DNA of 64,000 nt from an uncultured Eubacteriales bacterium (GCA_934454405.1 CAKSFN010000005.1:1-64000); one strand, 5' to 3'. Shown: positions 34,064-43,085, counted from the stretch's first letter. Translations and numbers: made by a program. The notes: a model not told the origin generated them from the letters alone.

Positions 34064-35584
34064 TTATTTTTCGGGAACCAGAGTGTCCGATTTGCCGGCG
34101 ATATAATAAAGGAGAATCATTGCATCCGAAATATCGACAACGCCGTCGGAATCAAAGTCGCAAAGACAAAGCTTTTCTTCGGGCAGCAGTTCCTTTGCGG
34201 AAACATGCATAAGCAGACCCATCGCATCCGCAATGTCGACCGCGCCGTCGCCGTTTATGTCGCCGGGAATGATAACGGGCTTTGCTTCTTCCTCAAATTC
34301 TCCGGGAGAATCATATTCGGTAAAATCAAGGCATATCCAGCCGACAATGCCCTCATATTCGATCTTGCCCCAGATGCCGTCGACCTCGGTAACATTAACG
34401 AGCGTTTGATCTCGGAGCTTGCTTATAATTTCTCCGTTCACGGGTGATTTTCTGATATTCAGAACGCTGTTTTCGCAGGTGGAGATATATACGCCGGGAC
34501 AGTAATCCGCGGTCAGCGTGAGAGCCTTTGCGGAAGCCTTTCCGCCTGCGTTTTGCGCAGTTACATTTATCGTATAAGTTCCGCCGAGGGACACCTCTAT
34601 CGTCAAAGAGTTCTCCTTAACGACAGAGTTCAGAACTTCAAGATTTTCGACGGAATTTTTAACTTTAACGGTTACGACATACTCAACGTCCGCGTCGGAG
34701 GAAAAAGTCAGTTTCAGTTTATCCGAAAGATTGATCTCCGAAGCGTCCGCAGTAACGCTGCACTGCGTCGGTGCCTTGCAGCTTACTGTTGTATATTCAA
34801 GAAAAATCCAGCCAGTAATATCCTTGTACGTAATTTTACCCCATGATCCGTCCACCTCGGTAACGGTCACCACGGTCCCGTTGTCAAGCTGTCCGACCGA
34901 TTCAGCCGTTTTGGACGCGCTTGCGCGAACGTTAAGCGGGATATTCGACGTGTCCGACGTATGGACCGTATATACGCCGGGCAAAAAAGACGATATTTCA
35001 TCCGGTTTCTCAGAGGAACCGGTCGAGCCTTTCAACGCGTAAGGAGCCGAATAATGATACAAATAGCTCTTTTTCAGCTCGGAAACGGTTTTCTTGCCCC
35101 AACGGATCTCGCATCCGCGGGAAATTCCGACGCCGTTGCAGTCTCCGAAATAGACATAATCGTCATCTATCGCAGTAACAAAAATATAATGCTCGGCGCC
35201 GTAATAGCCCTTATAAGTAACTATATCGCCGGGCTTGATCGAGCCGAAAGACTTCTCTTTCGCCCTTTTCCTTGCGGACACGCCGTAAGCGTCATACGCA
35301 AGCTTCAGCACGAAGCCCCAGCATTGAATGGCATTGTCAAAGCTGTTGCAGCCGCAGGTTCCGGACCAGTTGCACGAGTTATGATGCGAGCAGGGATTGT
35401 TCGTCCAACCGTCGGGATTATTCGACGAGCCCTTGCTGTGATTCCAGTATTTCCCGTTCGGGAACTTCTCCATAAGCTCGTCAACCGTCAGCAGTTTCGG
35501 CGCCGCCTGTGAAACGACAATGCCGGAAGCAAGCGTAACGGTCATAATAAACGCCATAATAAAGGCGAATATTTTTTTTCGCAT
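34064..35584 (-). CDS. Secreted CHAP/NlpC-like hydrolase with two SH3 domains and a C-terminal dockerin
   Basis: I start the gene at 35584 (506 aa), where a signal peptide begins (MRKKIFAFIMAFIMTV, cleavage near residue 27); the frame is open upstream through the leader, but that part lacks a signal. A papain-like hydrolase domain (about 35-185) has a candidate Cys88 in IQCWGF and His132 in GAEHYIFV. Bacterial SH3 domains lie at about 203-267 and 363-422 (NVRASASKT, NIRKSPVNG), separated by an Ig-like segment. Residues 440-497 are a type I dockerin with two Ca-binding repeats (GDINGDGAVDIADAM and CDFDSDGVVDISDAM). It probably cuts peptidoglycan or peptides and docks to a cohesin. The GGAGG-ATG spacing of 14 nt is long. 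Confidence 0.88.
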   Translation of the reverse strand: MRKKIFAFIMAFIMTVTLASGIVVSQAAPKLLTVDELMEKFPNGKYWNHSKGSSNNPDGWTNNPCSHHNSCNWSGTCGCNSFDNAIQCWGFVLKLAYDAYGVSARKRAKEKSFGSIKPGDIVTYKGYYGAEHYIFVTAIDDDYVYFGDCNGVGISRGCEIRWGKKTVSELKKSYLYHYSAPYALKGSTGSSEKPDEISSFLPGVYTVHTSDTSNIPLNVRASASKTAESVGQLDNGTVVTVTEVDGSWGKITYKDITGWIFLEYTTVSCKAPTQCSVTADASEINLSDKLKLTFSSDADVEYVVTVKVKNSVENLEVLNSVVKENSLTIEVSLGGTYTINVTAQNAGGKASAKALTLTADYCPGVYISTCENSVLNIRKSPVNGEIISKLRDQTLVNVTEVDGIWGKIEYEGIVGWICLDFTEYDSPGEFEEEAKPVIIPGDINGDGAVDIADAMGLLMHVSAKELLPEEKLCLCDFDSDGVVDISDAMILLYYIAGKSDTLVPEK

Positions 35585-35834
35585 AAAAATAAAAACACCT
35601 CCTATTTTACCGTCCCCTCGGGCGCACCTTGCGCCTCGACCGTGCGACGCGACCCTCGGAACCGAAACCTCGGGCATTGAGAAAATTATTCGTCGCGGGG
35701 TACGATATAAAACAGCCGCGCGAGCGCATAAAACAAAAGTTTTTGCGCCGAGTATAAACGTCGGGATCCCCCAAAACCGCGCTTCTCCCACGCGCTCTGT
35801 CCATGGTTTTGCAGAGGATGCCTCCTTGCACGAC
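35585..35834 (-). promoter_or_regulatory. 250-nt leader of the dockerin hydrolase gene
   Basis: The transcript from the promoter at 35841-35869 has about 250 nt before the ATG. It includes a perfect GGCGCA-AGG-TGCGCC hairpin shortly before the AGGAGG site and G-rich stretches further up. I compared it by eye with c-di-GMP and c-di-AMP riboswitch cores and found no match. Confidence 0.4.
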
Positions 35835-35840
35835 AGTTGT

Positions 35841-35869
35841 ATTATACCACAAAAAGGCTTATTCGTCAA
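35841..35869 (-). promoter_or_regulatory. Sigma-A promoter of the dockerin hydrolase gene
   Basis: TTGACG and a perfect TATAAT are separated by 17 nt on the minus strand. The 35585-36049 gap thus holds this promoter, the leader and the terminator of the anti-sigma gene. Confidence 0.85.
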
Positions 35870-35950
35870 GCAAAAGGCATACTTTGGAGAATATTGTCAA
35901 ATTAAAAGAAGAGAAATGTTTCACGGATGACACGAAGAACAAAACAAAAA

Positions 35951-35983
35951 GGCGGAAATCGGGAAGCCGTCCCGATTTCCGCC
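35951..35983 (-). terminator. Terminator of the dus-sigma-anti-sigma operon
   Basis: A perfect 14-bp stem GGCGGAAATCGGGA and its complement, with a 5-nt loop, is followed on the minus strand by TTTTTGTTTTG, 67 bp after the anti-sigma stop. Confidence 0.93.
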
Positions 35984-36049
35984 GTCAGGCGTTTTTCCCG
36001 CAAAAACAGGAGAAAATGCCCCGTATGAAAGTTTTGAAAGCTGTTGTCT

Positions 36050-36844
36050 TTAATAATCCGAAAGCTTAAGTCTGACTATGACAAGCGCTTTTTGAGCGCT
36101 GCCTCTTCCGTCAAGAACAAAATAATCGACAAGCTCGTCGCCGACGCTGCCTATAAGCCTGATCTGCGGCAGATACGTCGTAAAAAGCATAATGTCGCCG
36201 TTGTTGGTGCGCGGCATATATACGGTTTTTTCGGCGTTGTTCAGATTGTCGAGTCCGGAAACGGTCATAAAACAGATGTAGCCGTATTCGTCGTTCACAT
36301 ATCCGTCAACCGTGCGGCTGAGGATGTCAAGCACGCTCTGTTCGGAATAGGTTCCGTAATTCGGAATTTCGGAGCCGTCGATAAGATACTTTATATAGTT
36401 TTCCGTTATATAATCGGACTGATTCTCCGTCGTCTGCTTCGACTCTGTCCGAGGAGATTCGTCCGTCGCCTCTCTCGAAACATACTCCCCGAGAGATTTC
36501 TGACGCTGTTCCAAAGAAAACGCGCTGAAAATAACCGCAAAAACGATGAGCAGGCACGCGGCAACGGGCGCGGCGACGCGCATTATTCTGTTGAACGGAA
36601 TTTTTCTTCTTTTCTTTTCGGGCAAAGCCGAAATGCGTTCCATAACGGACGCGGTAAAAGCCTCGTCGAGTTTTTTGCTTCTGTCGCGAAGGCTTTCTTT
36701 TACAAATTTTGCGTTCTCGTATTCGCGAAAACATTTTTCGCATTTCGAAAGATGCAGGAAAAACGCATTTTCGATCTCTTCCGATGCCGAATTATCAAGT
36801 ATTTTATCTATATACGCGCAAAAATCTTCGCATCTGAATTTCAT
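36050..36844 (-). CDS. Membrane anti-sigma factor with zinc-finger-like N-terminus
   Basis: The 264-aa protein has an N-terminal anti-sigma domain with HLSKCEKC (H-x3-C-x2-C, residues about 31-38), a basic linker (LPEKKRRKIPFNR), one membrane helix (about 88-108, AAPVAACLLIVFAVIFSAF) and a 150-aa extracellular domain with no motif that I know. It lies directly downstream of the ECF sigma gene, the usual arrangement for a partner that holds the sigma factor until an envelope signal arrives. The signal cannot be inferred. Confidence 0.88.
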   Translation of the reverse strand: MKFRCEDFCAYIDKILDNSASEEIENAFFLHLSKCEKCFREYENAKFVKESLRDRSKKLDEAFTASVMERISALPEKKRRKIPFNRIMRVAAPVAACLLIVFAVIFSAFSLEQRQKSLGEYVSREATDESPRTESKQTTENQSDYITENYIKYLIDGSEIPNYGTYSEQSVLDILSRTVDGYVNDEYGYICFMTVSGLDNLNNAEKTVYMPRTNNGDIMLFTTYLPQIRLIGSVGDELVDYFVLDGRGSAQKALVIVRLKLSDY

Positions 36845-36906
36845 ATCGTTTTCCCCCTTCTTTCGTTCTCATTAATTTAGACGAAACAAAAGATTAAAAA
36901 GTTCCG

Positions 36907-37455
36907 TCATTCAGATAATTTTTTTCGCAGACTGTCTCTTGCTCTTTTAATTCGCGACTTCACGGTTCCCTCTCTGGTCTTCGTCATCTCGGCAATCTGT
37001 TCGTAGCTGAAGCCGTGAATATCGCGAAGCTCAATCATTCGGCGCTGTTCCTCCGGCAGTTCCGCGACCGCGGCAATGATTTTTGCGCGAAGCGCCGTTT
37101 TTTCAAAGGCTTTTTCGGGCTGTGTCTCCTCGCCCGCGCTCAAATTGCGCACCTCGGCGTCTTCTTCGTCATAAACGCTTTTCGTGTCCGGAGTTCTTCC
37201 TCTTTTACGGCAAAAATCAAGCGCCGTATTATACGCTATGCGATAAAGCCACGTCGAAACGGAGCTTGCTCCGCTGAAAGAGGATATTGCCGTGTACGCC
37301 TTAATAAAGGTGTCCTGCGCGAGATCTTTCGCGTCCTCCTCGTTTCGGACGACCGCCAGAATAACGCGAAAAACGTTTTCCTGATTGTCACGGACAAGCC
37401 GCTCAAAAGCCGTATGATCGCCTTTTCTCAGTTTTTTCAATTCTTCGCCGGTCAA
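36907..37455 (-). CDS. ECF-type RNA polymerase sigma factor (RpoE/SigW family)
   Basis: The protein has region 2 (VRNEEDAKDLAQDTFIKAYTAI, WLYRIAYNTALDFCRKR) and region 4 (LPEEQRRMIELRDIHGFSYEQIA, GTVKSRIKRARDSLRKKL) with no region 3, the ECF layout. I choose the TTG at 37455, eight bases from GGAGG (182 aa); a GTG at 37464 overlaps the ribosome site. It is followed by its membrane anti-sigma factor. The -35/-10 sequence it recognises is not known, and I saw no obvious autoregulated promoter in the short gap to dus. Confidence 0.93.
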   Translation of the reverse strand: MTGEELKKLRKGDHTAFERLVRDNQENVFRVILAVVRNEEDAKDLAQDTFIKAYTAISSFSGASSVSTWLYRIAYNTALDFCRKRGRTPDTKSVYDEEDAEVRNLSAGEETQPEKAFEKTALRAKIIAAVAELPEEQRRMIELRDIHGFSYEQIAEMTKTREGTVKSRIKRARDSLRKKLSE

Positions 37456-37517
37456 GTCCGTCACCTCCGTTCGGCGTTGTCAATCGCAAATATATCAAAA
37501 AACAGAATCGGGTCCGT

Positions 37518-38459
37518 TCACGGCTCGTTCATAAATTCCGTCAGTATTTTTTCCGTCTCGGCGTAGCTTTTCGCTGAAAATACGGCGTTTTTTATTTTTG
37601 CCGCGCCGCGCATGCCTTTAAGATAGTACGCAAGATGTTTGCGCGCTTCGGGGATCGCGGTTTTTTCGCCCTTTACGGCACACATATCGAGAATCTGTCC
37701 GAGCGCGACCGAAAGCCTTGTTTTTTTATCGAAACAGGGATATTCTCCGCGCCCGATATAATCCTTTATCTGCTCGAATATAAACGGATTGCCGAGCGCG
37801 CCCCTGCCGACGGCAACCCCGTCCGCGCCCGTTTGTTCATACATATTTTTTGCATCCTCGGGGCTGAAAATGTCTCCGTTCCCGAAAACGGGAATCAAAA
37901 CGGCTTCTTTAACCTTTTTTATCACATTCCAGTCGGCTTTTCCCGAATAGAGCTGAGTTTTCGTTCTCGCGTGAACAGTTATGCTCTTTGCGCCCGAATC
38001 TTCGCACATGACGCCGAATTCGACCGCATTGATATGCTTCTCATCATACCCCGAACGGAATTTTACGCTGACGGGCAGCTCTGTTGCGGACACTACAGCC
38101 CTAATAACTCTTTCCGCCTTTTTCACATTTTTCATAAGAGCGCAACCGTCGCCGTTATTGACTATTTTCGGCATCGGACAACCCATATTTATATCTATCC
38201 CCGCAGGAGACAGTTTTGAAACCTCCGCAGCCGCAAAAGCCATAATTTCGGGTTCCGAACCGAATATCTGGATATATACGGGCTGCTCGTCCGGTTCAAA
38301 CGCAAGCAGCGTCGCGGTTTTTTTATCCGAATAAAAAAGGCCTTTCGCGCTCACCATTTCCGTCGTTACCGCGTCCGCGCCGAAGCGTTTGCATACACGG
38401 CGGAAAGAACCGTCCGAAAAGCCTGCGAGAGGAGCAAGCGCCGTTTTGAATATCGACAT
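37518..38459 (-). CDS. dus: tRNA-dihydrouridine synthase
   Basis: The flavoenzyme of about 313 aa reduces uridines in the tRNA D-loop with NADPH. The TIM-barrel markers are LAPLAGFSD at the start, GIDINMGCPMPKIV with the catalytic Cys, VSVKFRSGYD, ITVHARTKTQLYSGKADW and GADGVAVGRGALGNPFIF. A GTG two codons before the ATG at 38459 is an alternative start. It is the first gene of a three-gene unit with the sigma/anti-sigma pair. Confidence 0.95.
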   Translation of the reverse strand: MSIFKTALAPLAGFSDGSFRRVCKRFGADAVTTEMVSAKGLFYSDKKTATLLAFEPDEQPVYIQIFGSEPEIMAFAAAEVSKLSPAGIDINMGCPMPKIVNNGDGCALMKNVKKAERVIRAVVSATELPVSVKFRSGYDEKHINAVEFGVMCEDSGAKSITVHARTKTQLYSGKADWNVIKKVKEAVLIPVFGNGDIFSPEDAKNMYEQTGADGVAVGRGALGNPFIFEQIKDYIGRGEYPCFDKKTRLSVALGQILDMCAVKGEKTAIPEARKHLAYYLKGMRGAAKIKNAVFSAKSYAETEKILTEFMNEP

Positions 38460-38524
38460 AATCACAAGAACCCTTTCGGAAACAGTCTTTCAGAATATAT
38501 TTTTCACGTTTTGAGAATTTTCTA

Positions 38525-38553
38525 TTGACATCTATCGCATTGTGTGATATAAT
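38525..38553 (+). promoter_or_regulatory. Sigma-A promoter of the SLOG-family gene
   Basis: Perfect TTGACA and perfect TATAAT with 17-nt spacing, 32 nt before the ATG at 38586. Confidence 0.92.
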
Positions 38554-38585
38554 GCGTTCGGAGTATAATGAAAGGAGGATCCCCC

Positions 38586-39200
38586 ATGCTTTTCGGAAAA
38601 GGATATGAGGAGCCGAAAAAAAAGGTTTTCGACAAAACAAGGATCCTGCGTCTCGGAGCCGAAGGGAAATGGTGCACCTTCACGGGGCACAGACCCGCAA
38701 AGCTCGGCATAAAAAGCGAACGGGATCACCTTTGCGAGGAGATAAAGCTCGGACTGAAACGGGAAATTGCGATAGCCTGCGAGCTCGGTTACAGAAATTT
38801 TATAACGGGTATGGCACTCGGAACGGATATGTGGGCGGCGCGGGAGGTTTTGAGGTTTCGCTATGTGTACGGGTTAAGAAACGAAACGCTGAAACTGTTC
38901 GCCGCGGTTCCGTTTGAAGGGCAGGAGCTGCAATGGACGATGGCGCAGCAGCTTGCGTATCAGCAAATTCTTGCGAATTGCGACGGTGTATTCTATATAA
39001 GCTCTTCCGGAAATTCGGGCGCATATCTGGCAAGAAATCTTTATATGACAGACCATGCAACGCGGCTTATCGCGGTCAGCAACGGTTCCGCGGGGGGAAC
39101 ACTGAGAACGATAAACGCCGCGATAGAGCGCGGAATGGAGATACGGATAATCAACTGTCTGAAAGACAGGATAATGTCAACGACATCCCTGCAATACTGA
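38586..39200 (+). CDS. SLOG-superfamily protein (DUF1273/YpsA-like)
   Basis: The ATG at 38586 is seven bases from AGGAGG and gives 204 aa. The core WCTFTGHRPAKLG and later FITGMALGTDMWAAREVL are the first two glycine motifs of the DprA-like Rossmann fold used by SLOG proteins to bind nucleotide-type ligands. GVFYISSSGNSGAYLARN and TDHATRLIAVSNGSAGGTL match the remainder of the DUF1273 family. YpsA of Bacillus is linked to cell division and stress; the ligand is unknown. It converges on the ABC permease gene with only 10 nt between them. Confidence 0.88.
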   Translation: MLFGKGYEEPKKKVFDKTRILRLGAEGKWCTFTGHRPAKLGIKSERDHLCEEIKLGLKREIAIACELGYRNFITGMALGTDMWAAREVLRFRYVYGLRNETLKLFAAVPFEGQELQWTMAQQLAYQQILANCDGVFYISSSGNSGAYLARNLYMTDHATRLIAVSNGSAGGTLRTINAAIERGMEIRIINCLKDRIMSTTSLQY

Positions 39201-39210
39201 TCTCAACGGT

Positions 39211-42200
39211 CTATTCAACCGATTTCAGGGATTCAACCATATCTATGTTTTTCAGCCTGAAGTGCATAACGAACGCAACCATAACGGAGAAAACAACGGT
39301 CATGGCAAAGGCGAACAGATAGCTTACGGGATGTATCTGCCTGCCGAACATAACGGCATCAACTTCCGCGGTCACGATTATAAACCTGTGCAAAAAGATT
39401 CCGAGAGCGAGCCCGAGACCGCTGCCGAGCAGCGTAAGAACGACATTTTCCCTGTAAACATAGCCTGCGACTTCTTTATCCGTAAAGCCGAGAACTTTTA
39501 TGGTTGCTATTTCGCGTGTACGCTCGGTTATGTTAATGTTCGTCAGATTGTAAAGAACGATGAACGCCAGCAGGCTTGCGCAAACGATGATAAGCACAAC
39601 AACAGAGATAAGCCCCTGCAAAACCTTGTTGAACTGTTCCTTCATATCGGAAAACTTCGAAAGCCCCAGAACATTTTCGCTTCCGATGATTTCGGAACAC
39701 ATTTTTTCAACGTCCTCTCCGTCGCGGAATATGCCCCAAACGGTTTCATAGTCGGGAGCCCTTCCCACGGCGGCGGAATATTGTTCGGGGGTGGCGTAAA
39801 CATAGCTGTAAAGATAGTTTTCGGTTATGCCTCCGACCCTGAACTCGTAGGTGTTAATCCCGTCGGGACAAACGCGGATGGTATCTCCGACGGAAATCCC
39901 GAATTTATAGGAAAGCTTTTCGGTTATCACAACGCCGTCGGCAGACGGAAAATCAACGGCTTTATGTGATTTTCTGTCTCTGAAAACGATAAAATCGTTC
40001 AGCTTTTCCGAATCTTCGGGGACAACAAGATATATTCCGAAAGCGGCGCCGTCCGTTTTCAAATCGGCACCCTGCTGATAAACATAAATACTCTCGTCGA
40101 GATCCGCGGCGAGAACCTTGTTCAGATCGGTGCTTTCAGCGGAGGACGACGCCGAAGACATTCTGACAACGAGGTCGTATTTCTGTATCTCTTCAAACTG
40201 CTTCGGCAGAATATCTCCGATGGAATCGCGAAGCCCGAACCCCGTAAGCAAAAGCGCGGTGCAGCCCGAAATTCCTATCAGCGTCATAAAAAATCTTTTT
40301 TTGTATCTTATCAGATTCCTTGCGGAGACCTTGTGGGAGAACGAAAGCCTCTTCCATATCGGGGTCAGCCGTTCAAGGAATACTTTTTTACCCTTTGCCG
40401 GAGGCTTCGGGCGCATAAGCTGCGCGGGAACGCTTGAAAGAGCCGCGAAGCACGCCCAGAAAGTTGCGGCGCATATACAGATAACGGCAACCGCCGAGGT
40501 CAAAACCGCATATCGAACATTAAATTCGAGCAGGATATCGAACTTGTCATACATCATCGTATAGGTTTTTACTATAACCGTCGGGAATATCCAATAGCCG
40601 AGGCACACTCCGACGACGGAGCCCGAAAGGCTTGAAAGCCCCGCATAAACGAGATATTTTCCCGCTATTGCGACTTTTCCGTAACCGAGAGCCTTCAAAA
40701 CGCCTATCTGCATTCTGCGTTCTTCGACCATACGCGTCATCGTTGTCAGGCAGACAAGCCCCGCAACGATAACAAAGAAAACGGGAAAAACGCCGGAGAT
40801 CGCGTCTATTTTATCCGAGTTGTCGCTGAAACCCGAATAGCCCGCGTCGTCCGCTCTGGAATATACATAATATGTCGGGCGCTTGAGTTTTTTGAGCTCT
40901 TCCCTGCCCTCGTCTATTTTTTTCTGCGCGTCGGAAATTTCGGTTTCCGCGTCTTTTTTCGCCTTTTCATATTCGGAGCGGGCGGAAACGAGGTCATTTT
41001 CGCCCTTGGCGATATCTTTTTTCGCCGATTTCAGCTTTATCAGAGAAGAATCGAGTTCTTTTTTTGCGGCGTCAAGCTTTTTTTCCGCCGCCGCAAGTTC
41101 GGCATAGCCGCCGTCGATCCCTTTTTTCATTTCGGAAAGTCCTTGTTCGGCAGCGGAAAGCTGCGCGCCGAAGGCGTCGAGAGAGGCTTTTTGTTTTTCA
41201 TACTCCGCACGGTAAGCGGCGGCTTCGGGGGCGCCTGCTTTTTCAAGCGCTTCGGTATATTCCAAAAGTTCCGCAAGAGAAGCCTTTGAAGAATTATAGG
41301 AAACGACGGCGGCATCGTACTTCGCTTTTTCCGATTCGTATGTCGCCGTTAAAGCCTCAAGCTTTTCAAGCGTCGAGGTCTTTGCCGCGTAAAACTCCGC
41401 ATACGATTTTTCATACAGGCTTAATCCGTCTTTATATTTTTTAAGTCCGTCGGAATAGGTTTTCTTTGCGGACGCGATTTTTCTTTCGCCTTTTTCAATC
41501 TCGGAAAGCGCGGAGGAAAGCTTTTCTTCCGCCTCGGCTTTTCCGTCGTCAAGCTCTTTTTGCGAATCGTTTATTTTATCCGAATATTCTCTGTAAATGC
41601 TCTCATACCGAACGGTCTCGCGCTCGGAAGCGAAAGCCTCGATGCGGCTCTGCGCCGCAGAAATAAGATCCTTGTAATCGTCCTCATAGCAATAAAGTTC
41701 TTTTGCGCCCTTCACGCAGGCAACTATCTCAAAATAGTATTCGCTGTCGAAAGCCGACGAAGGCACGCACACAAAACCGTCCAAAGAGCCTTTTCCGATA
41801 TTCGTGTTTCCGCGCTCAAAAGAAAGGTATATGGGGCTTCTGACATACCCCGTAACAGTAAAGACGGACGGGGTCAGGGACGTCAGGACGGTCTCCGAAT
41901 TTTCCGGGGATAGGGAGATCTTGTCGCCTATTTTAATTTTGGAAGAAAGCCTTGAATCGACGGCGCATTCGTTTTGTTTCCCGGGAAGAGAACCCTCCGT
42001 AACGAGAAAAGAATCCAGATTTCCCGCATCCTTTTCAAAAGTCCGAAGAGACAGTTGCCCCGCCTCGATATCGAAAAGCGCGTCAACGGTGTGCGTTCCG
42101 TCAACCTCCGACAGCTCGCTGTTTTTTCGAAGCTCTTCAACGTCCTCCTCGGTAAACCCGACGGTCGAAACAAGACGAAAATCGTAAAGATCCATACTGT

Positions 42201-42357
42201 CATAATAAGCGTCCGCAGATCTTTTCATAACGCGGCTCGTAACCTTGAGCCCGGCAAAAAGGCCGACGCCCAAGGCGACTATCGCAAATATCGAGATGAA
42301 TCTGTTGAAAGTGTTTTTGATTTCCTTAAAAAAATCCTTAAATAGAACCGAACTCAT
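39211..42357 (-). CDS. ABC transporter permease, FtsX/MacB type, with large extracellular coiled coil
   Basis: The 1048-aa protein has a first membrane helix at about residues 18-37, then an extracytoplasmic region that includes a long Lys/Glu/Ala coiled coil (about 256-489). A first FtsX block has three helices (about 515-640), followed by a second membrane anchor and periplasm-like domain (about 690-930) and a second FtsX block with three helices near the C-terminus (GLISVVVLIIVCASLLAF onward). Such permeases act as mechanotransmission or lipid/peptide export devices powered by the ATPase encoded just upstream. The substrate is unknown. Confidence 0.92.
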   Translation of the reverse strand: MSSVLFKDFFKEIKNTFNRFISIFAIVALGVGLFAGLKVTSRVMKRSADAYYDSMDLYDFRLVSTVGFTEEDVEELRKNSELSEVDGTHTVDALFDIEAGQLSLRTFEKDAGNLDSFLVTEGSLPGKQNECAVDSRLSSKIKIGDKISLSPENSETVLTSLTPSVFTVTGYVRSPIYLSFERGNTNIGKGSLDGFVCVPSSAFDSEYYFEIVACVKGAKELYCYEDDYKDLISAAQSRIEAFASERETVRYESIYREYSDKINDSQKELDDGKAEAEEKLSSALSEIEKGERKIASAKKTYSDGLKKYKDGLSLYEKSYAEFYAAKTSTLEKLEALTATYESEKAKYDAAVVSYNSSKASLAELLEYTEALEKAGAPEAAAYRAEYEKQKASLDAFGAQLSAAEQGLSEMKKGIDGGYAELAAAEKKLDAAKKELDSSLIKLKSAKKDIAKGENDLVSARSEYEKAKKDAETEISDAQKKIDEGREELKKLKRPTYYVYSRADDAGYSGFSDNSDKIDAISGVFPVFFVIVAGLVCLTTMTRMVEERRMQIGVLKALGYGKVAIAGKYLVYAGLSSLSGSVVGVCLGYWIFPTVIVKTYTMMYDKFDILLEFNVRYAVLTSAVAVICICAATFWACFAALSSVPAQLMRPKPPAKGKKVFLERLTPIWKRLSFSHKVSARNLIRYKKRFFMTLIGISGCTALLLTGFGLRDSIGDILPKQFEEIQKYDLVVRMSSASSSAESTDLNKVLAADLDESIYVYQQGADLKTDGAAFGIYLVVPEDSEKLNDFIVFRDRKSHKAVDFPSADGVVITEKLSYKFGISVGDTIRVCPDGINTYEFRVGGITENYLYSYVYATPEQYSAAVGRAPDYETVWGIFRDGEDVEKMCSEIIGSENVLGLSKFSDMKEQFNKVLQGLISVVVLIIVCASLLAFIVLYNLTNINITERTREIATIKVLGFTDKEVAGYVYRENVVLTLLGSGLGLALGIFLHRFIIVTAEVDAVMFGRQIHPVSYLFAFAMTVVFSVMVAFVMHFRLKNIDMVESLKSVE

Positions 42358-42383
42358 TTTTCCCCGTTCTCAGTCAAATATAT

Positions 42384-43085
42384 TTACCATTCAAGCCCCA
42401 TTATATCCGCGGGAACATCGTTTGTTTTCATACTTTCGACTTTTCCGTTTTTTATCTTAATAACTCTGTCCGCCATCGCCGTCAGCGCCTGATTGTGCGT
42501 TATAACGATAACTGTCATTCCCGTTTTTCTGCAAGTGTCCTGCAAAAGTTTCAAAACCGCTTTTCCCGTGTTGTAGTCAAGCGCGCCCGTAGGCTCGTCG
42601 CAAAGAAGCATTTTCGGGTTTTTCGCAAGTGCGCGGGCTATCGAAACCCTCTGCTGCTCTCCGCCGGAAAGCTGCGACGGAAAATTATTCATTCTGTTTT
42701 CGAGGCCGACGCTTTTCAGCGCCTCCTCAGGAGGCAGCGGATCCTTGCATATCTGAGAGGCAAGCTCGACGTTTTCCTCCGCGGTCAGATTGTTGACCAG
42801 ATTGTAAAACTGAAAAACAAATCCGACATCATAGCGGCGGTAGTAAGTCAGCTGTTTTCTCGAAAAAGCGGAAACCTCAGTGCCGTCCACAAAGACTTTT
42901 CCCGACGAGCAGGAATCCATTCCGCCGAGAATGTTCAGCACGGTTGTTTTTCCGGCGCCGCTCGGTCCGACAACAACGCAGAACTCGCCCTTTTCTATCG
43001 CGAAATCAACGCCGCTGACGGCCTCGATGGTGATTTCACCCATCCTGTATATTTTTTTTACATCGTGAAACTCGATAAAGCTCAA
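42384..43085 (-). CDS. ABC transporter ATP-binding protein, MacB/LolD type
   Basis: The 233-aa ATPase has Walker A GPSGAGKTT, Q-loop VFQFYNLVNNLT, signature LSGGEQQRVSIARAL, Walker B MLLCDEPTGALD and the H-loop IVITHN. It is 26 nt upstream of the FtsX-type permease and 12 nt downstream of trhP, so it belongs to the same transcript. The partner substrate-binding role is probably carried by the permease's coiled coil. Confidence 0.96.
   Translation of the reverse strand: MSFIEFHDVKKIYRMGEITIEAVSGVDFAIEKGEFCVVVGPSGAGKTTVLNILGGMDSCSSGKVFVDGTEVSAFSRKQLTYYRRYDVGFVFQFYNLVNNLTAEENVELASQICKDPLPPEEALKSVGLENRMNNFPSQLSGGEQQRVSIARALAKNPKMLLCDEPTGALDYNTGKAVLKLLQDTCRKTGMTVIVITHNQALTAMADRVIKIKNGKVESMKTNDVPADIMGLEW

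Noticed and set aside
35585..35834. c-di-GMP or c-di-AMP riboswitch
   Set aside because: G-rich blocks recall these leaders, but the conserved core sequences are not present.
35607..35852. An Arg-rich frame inside the leader of the dockerin hydrolase
   Set aside because: It starts across the -10 region, and the only internal ATG is 16 nt from its GGAGG; the composition looks random.
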